From Hedera helix (lineage: Eukaryota > Streptophyta > Magnoliopsida > Apiales > Araliaceae), in the NCBI GenBank assembly GCA_947179155.2, contig OX359278.1, forward strand, positions 28,157,273-28,221,272: a DNA stretch of 64,000 bases, given 5' to 3'. The first letter of the stretch is position 1; each line of letters opens with the position of its first letter. Made by a program: the position numbers and the translations under genes. The notes beneath the pieces were generated by a model. That model was not told the origin of the DNA. It did not search any database and worked only from the letters and a program-made list of their open reading frames with translations. Shown here one piece after another: positions 11,556 through 21,742 of the stretch.

Positions 11556-12959
11556 TGTTGCTTACTTACTTGGATTATTATTATGTAATTTAATGGGTAG
11601 CCAATCAAATTAATTGTCAAGCCTATGAAGAGTATTCATTTAGAGCCCAAGCTATTGGAAATTATTTAACTGTTTAGTCTCAATTTAATTGATGGTTGAA
11701 CCAAGCAAGGTAATCTAGAAATCCAAATCACTTGATGCATGGTCACAATTTCAACCAGGGATGCTGATAAAGTAAGGTATCCAGTTATGTATATATATGT
11801 AATGGATTAAGGCCAATGTCTTTCAAATATGTAGTGGGAGGCACTGACAGTCTCGAGGAAAGGGACTTCAACTTTTCACCCACTCTTGTCCACTCCCAAG
11901 AAGAAGAAGAAAACGCAGCCACGCTACACTGTTGTATTTTAAAAGTAAACCCCATGTGGGCTGCAATGATTTTCGGTAGCATGGCCGGGTGAAAGCTCTT
12001 CACAAAATCCCTCTTGATCATTGGATAATTCTATTATTAACCGGTCCAGAAATCTGAGTAAAGACTGATGTTTGGGTAATAATTCCTATATATATAGAGA
12101 CCCTCGTTCACTTTACTGAGCTTGCTGAGGTTATTTTCTTCTGTTACATGAGAGATATAGTGAGTTGAGAGGATGAGAAAATCTGTAGGTGGAATTATCC
12201 AGTAGATGACGTCTAGCCTCCTCACTTACTTCGGAAAAAAAAAAGAAAGAAGGAGAAATGCGTCCAAATCAAGGAGGTATAACCCTGTTGACTTAAACAT
12301 TTTTTTTATTCAATCAGTCAGTGGCTTAATATCCATGGCATGTTGTATATGCTGTAATGATGTAATAATTTAGCAAAGGATTTTATATTTTGTCTTGTTA
12401 GGAATGTCATCACTTGGAATGTCAAAAAAAAATTTGAACAAAAAAAAAAACTCAAAAACATTTTTACTAAAAAACAAAATATGAATAGCCCGCTCCCGGA
12501 GTTACTGTTCATGCTCCATAAATTGGAATCATGATCCGTCAACTCTAGGTGTTAAAGCTATTCGATACGAAGATTTTTCAAGTGGATGGATTAAAAACCG
12601 ATTTAAAACGAGTGAGATATGAATTTTTTTTTTTAATAAAACACCCCGTTGTTGGAATGAACGCATGCACAGTCGGCTGTTTGTCGACTTTCAATGGCCA
12701 AACCTTGTGCAAATGAATGATCCAGTGATCGAGAATTTTAGTTTAAGAAGATACGAAGCTAACGAGATCGACTAAAGGTCAATCGGAGTTATAGAACTCA
12801 TGATATAAGCATTTCTGCTTGGGACCCCAAAGCTGTCCAAAAAATCCGCGAATTTTGCAACATGTAAATCCATTTAATCATTAAAAATCTTAGTTACTTA
12901 AAATTTTAATGCATGTTAATGGATGTTTCAACTAATTAAAATAATGTTTATGTGTATTT

Positions 12960-13740
12960 AATCATTTAAATATTAATTAAGTAGCATTAAGTAATAAGTA
13001 ATTATAGTTAGTGTTGTTAAACTAACTATTGAGATTAAATGATAAATAAAGTTAAATAATTAATTAATTATTATTTAAATAATATTAAATAATAATTAAA
13101 GAGTTTTTGAATAAATAAATAAATTATTTATTATTTAATTAAAAATTAAATAGTAAATAAAGATAAGTAACTAACTAATTATTATTTAGTTAATATTAAA
13201 TAATAATTAAAGAGAGATAAAATTTATAAATTTATTTTTATTATTTAAATAATATTAAATAGTAAATAAAGATAATTGAGCATTAATTATTATTTAACTA
13301 GCATTACATAATTATTAAATGGAATTTAAGTTAATAAATTTATTATTTATTATTTAATTAAAATTAAATAATAAATAAGGATAAATAAATTGATTAGTAT
13401 TTAACCTTAAATAATAATTAAAGAAAAATAAATAAATAAATAATTATTATTTAATTGACATTAAATAATAATTAAAGAAGATTAAAATTAGTAAACTACT
13501 TAATTATTATTTAATTTCTTTAAATTAAATAATAAGTAAGGATAATTACTTAGTTAATTATTATTTAATTAATATTAAATAATAATTAGAGGATGTTAAG
13601 ATTAACACAGTAATTATTTGTTATTAAGTAACTACAATTAGTTGTTATTTATTTTAAATAATAACTAAAGATAATTAATTAATTACTATTTAATTAAGAC
13701 TGAATAGTAATTAAATAGAGATAGAGTGAATCAAATAATT
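12960..13740. repeat. AT-rich degenerate tandem repeats in 5' LTR
   Basis: About ten or more degenerate units of roughly 60-70 bp combining 'attatttaatt', 'attaaataataattaaag' and 'aataaataa'. The halves are mutually inverted (ATTATTTAAT/ATTAAATAAT), so strong AT hairpins are possible. The array is shared with the 3' LTR (50735-51470), so it is a family property. Confidence 0.75.
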
Positions 13741-15046
13741 TAATTATGCATTTATTTAAACAATTATAATAAATTGTTTAAGGGTTTAGAAAGTGTTTAA
13801 CAGTTAAGAAAAATACTCTTAACTTATTAAATCATTAATCTAAGTTTGTTTAAGTGTCTATAGGGTTAATGATAGTAAATTGAATGATGTGAATTATGTG
13901 TTAGACTTATTTGATAGATAAGTTTTTAATAAGCGTACAAACATACCAGTATACGCAGTATTAATTGTTAGACCGACTTGATTAATGTTAGGTCTTTCAA
14001 AGCCAGTTAATTAATTGTAGCTGAGCAGACAGGCAAGTTCCATATCTCTAAACTCATTACTTTGAGCAAGTTTCCTTGAACCGATTCTTGTATTTACTTT
14101 GATAATGCAAGTTATTTATTTAAACTTGAATTTCAATTCCAAGCATGTTTTACGTGGTTTAATTACTTTATGATTGTACCATATCAATATTATTGTGATT
14201 CACACTTTGTGCACTTGAAATCGTACAGTCACTGACTTGTACCTTATTTAAAGTTCTACAATTTAAAAACTATTCAGAGCTAAATCTAAGCCATTGTTCG
14301 GCTAGACAATGATGTCAAAGATTTTTTTATTTTTTATTTTAAAAAAAGTTATCCAAACCATTGAAGGTGCGGATTCTTGGACTAATATGAACACCCCTTC
14401 AATATAGGGGAGTAACCCATGTATCTAATATAAGATACAACCCTCAGAAATTAAATGTTATGCATACACATAGTGTACAAGAGGCTGATCCCCTCGAGTA
14501 CGTATTTCTGGTAGTAACTATTGGGTCAATTAGCTATTGACTCTAATGGAAGTTTATAGTTCATAGTCTACTTGATTATCTTGATTCTAAAACTAAATCA
14601 TTATTCTTGCTTATGTTATTCATATTGTTGAATTGTTTCAGCTAGTCCTTTCATTCATGATATATTATCTCTTGTTGTTATTTAAACTTGTTGAGCAAAC
14701 TAGTTGTTCACCCTTGCTATATCATGAACCTTATTGCAGTAAAACCCGAGACTTCTGGGAAGGACAAGGGTAAGGGAAAGATGAAGTGATAGACTTCAGG
14801 ATGCAGCCTTTTAGTTAGCTAAATTCCTTATTATGTAATGTAAACCCTACGTAGTTTATTAAGGGTATTTGTGTACTTCTGATTATAAGGTTATCGTATT
14901 CTGGGATGAGTAACACATTTTGCATAAACAACATATGTCTAGTATTTCACATTTAGTTATTGTATGTTATTTAGTGGTGGATGTTTGTATTGGATCGTGA
15001 TGACCAGATTCGGGTGATTAGGACCCAAATTTGTGGTGCCACAGGT

Positions 15047-15058
15047 TGGTATCAGAGC
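15047..15058 (+). other. Primer binding site, initiator Met tRNA
   Basis: TGGTATCAGAGC four bases after the 5' LTR end. It is complementary to the 3' end of plant initiator methionine tRNA, the usual chromovirus primer. Confidence 0.9.
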
Positions 15059-15272
15059 TGTAGGTTATAAACGTTAGGATTGCGAAACCTAGGTTATAAC
15101 CTTAGTAATAAACTCGTAGTGTTAAGAGATAAATCAGGGAGGTTTATTATATGTTGTTTTGATGAATTGGGGAATTCATCCACTTGAGTCGTACCCAATG
15201 AAATATAATTTCATTTCTTCAATGAATATATTTTATTGCTGTACTGATGTTAGTTTTGTATTATGCTATAGG

Positions 15273-15974
15273 ATGGCTATAGGCGAGACAAGCGGAGCTC
15301 GAGAGGACGAGGTATTCATTGACATACTAGTGGATACCCAGCAGTTGGTGGGATATGCACCCGTTGCACCTGTATCACCAGTAGGAGAGTTCGACCAGGA
15401 GGAAGACGATAGTATGGATACCACATAGCCCGTCAGGGGCAGGGTTATGAGGTCCGGCAGTCAGGACCATGTGGCTGAGTCTGAGGATGACCCCGCTTGG
15501 GGAAAGTAGTCCGGAGAGGACCAAATAGAGATGGAGGTTGAGGGAGCTGCTGAGGAGGTACCCACTGAGGGATCTTTTGTCTACCATAATTTTTAGACTG
15601 ATTTACTCATGGAGTACGCCAGTCGTATTGAGGATCTAGAGCAGATTGTTGAGCAGCGGGAGGCTCGTATTGCTCATCTGGAAGAGCAAAATGCTCTCCA
15701 TCAGCAGATGGAGAACTTATATTGGGATGAGGCGTTTCAGCTGGAGGTTGATGTGGCCGATTTGCAGGCCAAAATTCAGTAGTTGGAGGGCGCTGCACCT
15801 TCATTGGGTCCCACAGTGCAGCAGCTTATGATTCAGATCAGTCAGCTGAGACAGACGGTGGAGAGATTGGACGTTAGGGAGATGGCAAGTCAGACAGTTA
15901 TTCAAACCATCAGGGTTGAGCTTGATAGACAAAGAGTTGACAGAATGTAGATGTAGGAGGCATGGCTCAGGTCC
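15273..15974 (+). pseudogene. Pre-gag coiled-coil ORF of chromovirus, copy A (5' part)
   Basis: An extra ORF between the primer site and gag, on the same strand. The start is the ATG at 15273 (MAIGETSGA), which is also present in copy B at 26662. An acidic N-terminus (about residues 1-110) is followed by a strong heptad pattern, 'LEQIVEQREARIAHLEEQ' (about 15634-15690), a second run 'DVADLQAKIQ', and a third around 'LRQTVERLD'. This is a long coiled coil suggesting multimerisation. No known domain recognised. Stops occur at 15426, 15507, 15594 and 15778. At 15594 copy B has CAG, and at 15778 copy C has CAG, so these two are C to T losses. The reading frame is cut at 15974 by Athila-derived sequence and continues at about 29220. 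The joined ORF would be about 307 codons. Function unknown. Confidence 0.6.
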
Positions 15975-15992
15975 ACTACGGCGCCAAAAACT
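15975..15992 (-). other. Residual Athila primer-site sequence at LTR-outside junction
   Basis: CGGCGCCAAAAACT lies between the pre-gag sequence and the LTR. It is the LTR-proximal part of the Athila primer site (compare 26090-26103), yet here it sits outside the outer LTR. A normal integration would not leave it, so it marks a recombination junction. The same junction recurs at 27361-27371. Confidence 0.7.
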
Positions 15993-17561
15993 TGTTGGTG
16001 CCAAACCGTACGCATGACAAATCAATACTTACACATAAGTGCACGTGGTCAACAAGTAATATAGAATAAGTAAAGTATCGTTCCCACGAGGACTATTTAT
16101 CATTTTTAAACTAACAAGCGACAGTTTGCAACTATTTTGGTTCTTTTAAACAGTGGTCCAGCAAAACAATGAATTGTGAGCTAAGTCTAAGTTGTAAAAA
16201 TTAAAGACAACTAATTAACCAACGATAAAGGTAGACAAAGGAGGCATGAGATTATAACTTCACCTAGGGTGTCATTCAACTGCAATAATTCCTGTTAAAC
16301 CTAACTGATTAATTCGGATTGTTAGTCGAAAATACGAAACCAAAGTATGACCAACTCTCATTGCATCATACTCATATCCAACCCAGATCCGACCCAAAAG
16401 GCAACAGAACAGGAAAGAACACCCAAGTTAATTAAATCACTATATGTCTATGTGACCTAGAGAAAAACGGGTTTAAACACAAGTTTTCAAAAGACTACGT
16501 GCGGCGCTTTGGTATATGTCTATCCTTAGCACTAATCATAAAATCCAACAACATGTGAATTCACGAACACAAGCTAACATGGTCGGATGTAGACTCACAC
16601 TCCCCATCTCGGTTCCGTGTGAGTTATCAAGGTAATTGGTGATCAAGCAATTAAAACAAACCACATTAGACAATCCATACATAATCATTTAGCCACAACA
16701 CAGAAGCGTAACAAATTAAACTAAACCCTAGGTTTCATTATAATCCCATAAAAGAAGTTAGTTCATAATAGAAATAACAATCATCATCCCCAAATGTTCA
16801 TACATTGAAGCTACAAATGAAAAGAAAGAGAAAACAAAGGTTAAGAAATGTAAAGCTTGGTTTCTCTTCTTCAAATCCGGAGTTCCATGGTTGACACAAT
16901 GCTTCAAACTTCCAAAGTCCAGCCCTAAGCTTAACTACTCTAGATAGATCAAAAGGAACAAGAGAGAACAAAGAAAACAATGAAGAATGAACAAGAAGCT
17001 CTCTCCTCTTCCTTCTAACCTAACTTTTTTCTATATTCTTCTCTTAATCTGATACTACTGTTATATAGAGCCTCGGTCGCTTTCTTTACGATCACTATAG
17101 TAACAGGAAGGTTTTAATTGGCCCGTTCAAAAAGTCATTGCAGGATTTTGGCACGAAGGACCGGCGCAGCTGCGCCGTTTTTGTATTGATCTGGGGCACA
17201 GCTGCGCCTGACGGTAGGCAGAGAGCAGACAGAGAGGAAGGGCGCAGCTGCGCCGTGCACCAGTCATGCAGTATGTGCTCAATTTCCTGTAGCATCCGAT
17301 CTTCGTGCAAATTACTCCCACATCAAACCAATTTTGTCCTGAATTAATGTACTTCTCCCCCCCCCCCCCCCCCCCGCGCACAGGTTCTAGTCCAAAACAA
17401 GCAAGTTTGTCCACACATAGTCGGAACAGGCAAAAAATGAGCTATGGAGCATGGAACCTGCAAAATAGACATAAAAGCATGAACGATAATAAAAACTAAT
17501 GAGAACTAGCGAAATTATAGCCAGTTGGCATCGGAATAGTAGGTATAAAACCTACTAATCA
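15993..17561 (-). mobile_element. Athila-type 3' LTR (minus strand)
   Basis: On the minus strand it runs TGATTAGTAGG to GGCACCAACA, about 1.57 kb. It matches 27372-28935 over its whole length and 26104-26604 over the 3' third. A minus-strand TATA box lies at 17061-17067. It contains three near-perfect GGCGCAGCTGCGCC palindromes (17163, 17195, 17241) and a long C homopolymer (about 17350-17375). No gene. Confidence 0.85.
17061..17067 (-). promoter_or_regulatory. TATA box of Athila LTR
   Basis: TATATAA on the minus strand in context ctctatataacag; conserved in the other LTR copy at 28448-28454. Confidence 0.6.
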
Positions 17562-17577
17562 AATACCCCCAAACTTA
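17562..17577 (-). other. Polypurine tract of Athila element
   Basis: The minus strand reads aagtttgggggtatt directly before the LTR start TGATTAG. It sets the boundary between the internal region and the 3' LTR. Confidence 0.8.
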
Positions 17578-18873
17578 ACCCGTTGCTTGCCCTCAAGTTA
17601 CACAATAAAGAAACTGTACAAGCAATCTGAAATGCAAGTTAAGCTAAAAATGCAATCTACACTACATGCCTACGAATCCACCTCATCCAGTGCAAAGTTT
17701 CATTGAGCAGCCTCAGAGGAGTTGCAATGATCATTAAACATAGCATCCAACCAATAAACAGTCAGTAGGTCATATCAATCGACAAATCCACAACCTATTA
17801 TTACTGATATAGTGTATTGTGTGCTTGGCAACCAATAAGATTGATATAATGCAAATATTGCCATAATACGCTTCATAGAAGGAAAATCATAATTCTAACT
17901 CAAGAAAGACGATAAACAGGAAAACTGTCAGCTACGACTTCACATCAACCAAAATCAGGGTTATTCGGAATTAACTAGCTTTATATACAACCACGAGGGC
18001 ATTATCTGCTCTTTCTCGCGTTTACACTTGGCTGTGCAATGCCTAGTCCTATTAGGCTTCGAAGATACCCATATAGCGAGCTTTCGACCAACGACTCCCA
18101 AACCAGTCGGCTTTAGGGCGCTAGGTGTAAAGACACCCCTACGGGCCTATTAACTCGAGTATCAACGGCCACAGAACTAAACTAGCCAACGTGTTTATTG
18201 TATTTTTTTTTTATAGCTTTCTTATCCCCCAAACTTGATTTCTGTGTTGTCACAGCCAACACAACCCATTCACCAAATTTCTATTGTTTTAACAAAAAAT
18301 TTCCACCATAAGACAATTATGTACATATTTAGATTACACCAAACAAAACAATTACACATAAAGTGCTATCCGGTTATATCAGAGTCAAACTAGTTAGGAT
18401 TCACAAATCCACATGACACTATAACTATGACTCGGTTTTCAACCCCGTTACATAATCAAGCAACATCGAGTATCATCACAAGCCAATATGACTTTGACCG
18501 AACAAGACGCTAAGATTCATGCAATATGATGCAATTAATCTCAATACAGTACGAGAAATAAATATGATGCGAATTAATTTAAATTTCTTTTTTTTTTTTT
18601 TTTTACAAATTAAACTAAATGCAATGCAACTAAAAATAAACTTAATTTAAATAACAAGAAAAATAGAATAATAAATATGACATAGCAAAACATGGCATGC
18701 ACCCAATACCCCCAAACTTAAGTGTTACAATGTCCTTATTAGTGATAAGGGTGAGAGAGAAAACTCCCCTAGGTCTCGGGTGGCGTATCTGGCGGTGGGT
18801 ACAAGTCTCCCTGCCCGAAGGTCGGGAATTGTGCGTCCGCGCCTAACTGAGAGAATGCACTAGTCAATGCCAC
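17578..18873 (-). other. Athila non-coding region between ORF3 and polypurine tract
   Basis: 1.3 kb with no ORF of note, as is usual in this lineage between the last ORF and the polypurine tract. A poly-A/T run (18589-18604) and the phrase 'cccccaaacttaagtgttac' near 18711 are visible. The latter resembles a second polypurine-like tract on the minus strand. Confidence 0.5.
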
Positions 18874-19907
18874 TTAAAAGTCGACTGTATATGATCTGAA
18901 GTCCGTGTGCATAACGTCTATACGCCTCTGCAAGCGACGCATCTCTCTATCATGCCTAGCGATAAAATCGGGAGGAAGCCCTCCGGCCTGTGGCTCATCA
19001 GCTGCCACAACCTGCTCCTCAATAACCTCTTCCCTTATAAAATCGAGGCCCCTTGGATGCGATCTCATGCCCTTCCAAACCATGAGCTTCTCAATGGTGG
19101 TATGATCAATGTCCCTCATTGGCAATTGAACAGTCTCCTCGCCCCACTCCACCTGTGCCGCTAGACATAAATGTGTAATAATGGAGGCATGCGGGATTCC
19201 GCCCGAAGTATTGGCCCTCATGAACTTAAGCATAGAGTAATGGATGATGTATCCTACATCCATACCTTGAGCTTTGCAAATGCATATAAAATCACCGCCC
19301 TCTCCTTAGTCACGTCCTGATGGTGGTCCGTAGGCAATATGCTTCCACATATGAAACTGTACCAGGCCTTGGCATACCTGCTCAAAGCCGTTTGAGGAAA
19401 ATGCACCTTTTTATCCGTGCCTGGCCTGTTCTTCCATGCCGCACCGGGCCTGCACATCTCCTCCATCAGGGTGTCTAAATTAGTTTGGAATCGCAGTTCT
19501 TGCGTCCACTGAATTGCCTCAGTAGTCTGGGCCGACATCCTGAACAGCTCGTTTATGGCTCGAGGGGTGTAGTCTACCTGCTTTCCCCTCACATACAAAA
19601 TCCCATTCTGAGTCTCTCGGGCATTAGCATAGAACTCCCTCACAATTGACATTGGCGCAGCTATGGGCGTTTCCACAAACAATACCCACCCACGGCTCTT
19701 AATCTGCTGCAGCATCCTTCCATCCTCAGAACTGGGCTTGATGCCCCTTTCTAACACGAATGACTTAGCAATCATCACGTCCCAATAGTAATGATGTGCA
19801 GAAAGGTTGACAAACCTGGCCATATCAAGCGTATCTCTGTCAACACCATCTCCCCCCGCATCACTGCTAGCCGACGAAGAAGATGGGGTACAAATGCGCT
19901 TAGGCAT
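18874..19907 (-). pseudogene. Athila ORF3 (env-position 'putative plant transposon protein')
   Basis: The ORF lies after integrase, in the position occupied by the env-like ORF of Athila elements. The start is taken at the Met of 'MPKRICTPSSSS' (19907). The Ser-rich N-terminus is followed by the conserved block around 'PMSIVREFYANA' and 'VRGKQVDYTPRAINELF' (about residues 90-130), characteristic of the plant transposon protein domain found in Athila and related elements (Pfam PF20167 as I recall it). 'DVGYIIHYSML' comes next and the C-terminus is polar and coiled-coil-like. A one-base frameshift near 19260 separates two overlapping reading frames. I see no convincing transmembrane segments or signal peptide, so an envelope function is not supported here. 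About 345 codons in total. Confidence 0.75.
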
Positions 19908-20583
19908 TTTGAAAATGCTAGGGCTTAATGTAATTTCTCTGTAGAAAGTAACCTTGAAGAACCCCCAAACTTGCTTCACACAACCCTACTGTCAGGAATC
20001 AAACTATTTGCTTGAATGGGAGAGAGAAAATGGTGTGAAACGCGGATTCCTTGGTTGGATATTATTGGGCAAAGGTGTGATAGGAAATGAGGGTTTGATA
20101 TTTCTTTGATATCTCTCGTGCTCTACGGTGGAAGGAAACAGGGAACTGAAATGATTTAAAGTGAAGAGGGAAGTCCATCGGTCGGGTTTTAAAAACATTT
20201 CACAAACTGAAACTGACGTTCTGCGCAGCTGTGCCAAAATTGCACCGAAAAATGGTGCAGTTACGCCTTCCCCTGGCCCTGGAAAATCAGCTCTGCTACC
20301 CGGCGCAGCTACGCCTATGGGTAGTGTAAAACAGGCACGGCTGCGCAGTCTGCCAGTCAGCCTAAAACTGAAAGCCTTCTTTTTCTCTGATCAAGCATGC
20401 TAATTCAGTACAGACTCCTCCTAAAAGAATTCACAAAAACAAAATTCAAATCTCCAAGAGTATTTCACACGCTAAGCTTAACAATATCATAATTCAAAGA
20501 TTAATCAAATGGAGATTTAGACAAAAAATGGGGTGCCTCCCAACAAGCGCTTAGTTATAGTCGTAGCTCGACTATTCTTCGGT
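19908..20583 (-). other. Spacer between Athila integrase and ORF3
   Basis: Non-coding. It contains degenerate GGCGCAGCTGCGCC words (20222, 20302, 20337), the same motif as in this element's LTR. At 20530-20572 it holds, on the minus strand, a gtcgagc...gcgctt..tgggaggc motif shared with the unrelated-looking non-autonomous elements at 33467 and 37763. Confidence 0.6.
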
Positions 20584-21742
20584 TCATTCTGCTTCATCGA
20601 GGGCAATTGAGGTCTGTTGGCGATCAACGTCGCCTCCGCAATAATGTTTCAGACATTGCCCATTGACCTTGAAGGGTTGATCATGCTCTTTTCCCACAAT
20701 TTCGATGGGGCCATGAGGATAAACAGTTTTAATTACGAATGGCCTTGACCATCGAGACTTAAGTTTTGCCCAGGAAGAGTCGAAGCCTAGAATTGAATAA
20801 CAATACTCCTTGTCTCGGCTCGAACTTCCGTTCCATAATTTTCTGATCATGTCATCGTTTCACTTTCTCTTTGTACAATTTCATATTCTCATAAGCTCGT
20901 TGTTGGAATTCGTCTAACTCATTAAGTTGGAGTAGTCGTTGCTCTCCTGCGGCTAAGAGATCAAAATTCAGCTTCTTGATGGCCCAGTAAGCCTTATGCT
21001 CTAATTCCACTAGAAGGTGACATGCCTTGCCATAAACCAGCTGGAAAGGTGACATGCCAATTAGAGTCTTATAGGCTATCCTGTATGCCCATAATGCATC
21101 GTCAAGTTTCATTGACCAATCCTTCCTTGATGGATTTACCATCTTTTCTAGAATTCTCTTCACATCCCGATTAGAAACTTCTGCTTGGCCACTTGATTGG
21201 GGGTGGTAGGTTGTAGCTACTCTGTGCTTTACTCCATATTTGGCTAATAATGTTGTGAAGAGCCTGTTACAGAAATGGCTCCCTTCATCACTGATGATTG
21301 CCCGAGGAGTGCCAAATCTAGTGAAGATGTTCCTTTGAAGGAATTTCAGGACGACTCTGGCATCGTTGGATGGTAGAGCACTGGCTTCTACCCATTTTGA
21401 GACGTAATCAACTGCCAAGAGAATAAACATATTGCCGGCTGATGATGGAAATGGCCCCATGAAGTTAATTCCCTATACATCAAAGATCTCCACTTCTAGA
21501 ATTGAATTTAATGGCAATTCATTTCATCTGGAAATGTTACCCACTCGTTGACATCGATCATAGTTTTTTACAAACTGGTGGGCATCTTTGAATATAGTAG
21601 GCCAATAGAACCCTGCTTGAAGTATTTTAGCTGCGGTTCTCTCCGTCCCATAATGACCTCCATAGAGGGAAGAATGGCATGCATGCAATATACTGGTCGT
21701 CTCACTGTGTAGGATGTATCTGCGAATTATCTGATCTGCACA
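20584..21742 (-). pseudogene. Athila integrase
   Basis: Integrase inserts the cDNA into the host genome. The zinc-binding region (about 21690-21540) keeps both His, but the Cys pair reads Asn-Tyr-Asp-Arg-Cys where Cys-Asp-x-Cys is usual, so one Cys is lost. The catalytic core (21460-20852) shows Asp in 'LLAVDYVSKW', Asp in 'IISDEGSHF' and Glu in 'SSGQAEVSNRD', so the DD(35)E triad is kept. The C-terminal region with 'SRLRLF' and 'LKSRWSRPFVIKTV' (20850-20584) is in another frame because of an extra A near 20765. Stops separate the zinc region from the core. Confidence 0.85.

Larger units (their letters stand above)
10940..15043 (+). mobile_element. 5' LTR of large chromovirus
   Basis: TGTAATGAAC to GGTGCCACA, 4104 bp. 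It aligns throughout with 48616-52771 at roughly 90% where I compared by eye. It contains (TA)n at 11028-11080 and (AT)n at 11514-11552, a TATA-like 'ctatatatatagag' at about 12087, and an AT-rich repeat field at 12960-13740. The last 300 bases carry 'gttgttcacccttgctat', a phrase common near the 3' end of chromovirus LTRs. Confidence 0.9.

Noticed and set aside
17340..17380. Long C homopolymer as a G-quadruplex regulatory element
   Set aside because: Its length differs widely between LTR copies (also 28769-28779), which fits slippage or sequencing noise; no separate G-tracts with loops.
18874..19907. Athila ORF3 as a true envelope protein
   Set aside because: The position fits, but I see no signal peptide, no convincing transmembrane segment and no cleavage site, so I kept the neutral name.
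20161..20403. 80-codon plus-strand frame opposite the integrase-ORF3 spacer
   Set aside because: No similarity noticed; it is explained by the GC-rich palindromic repeats there.
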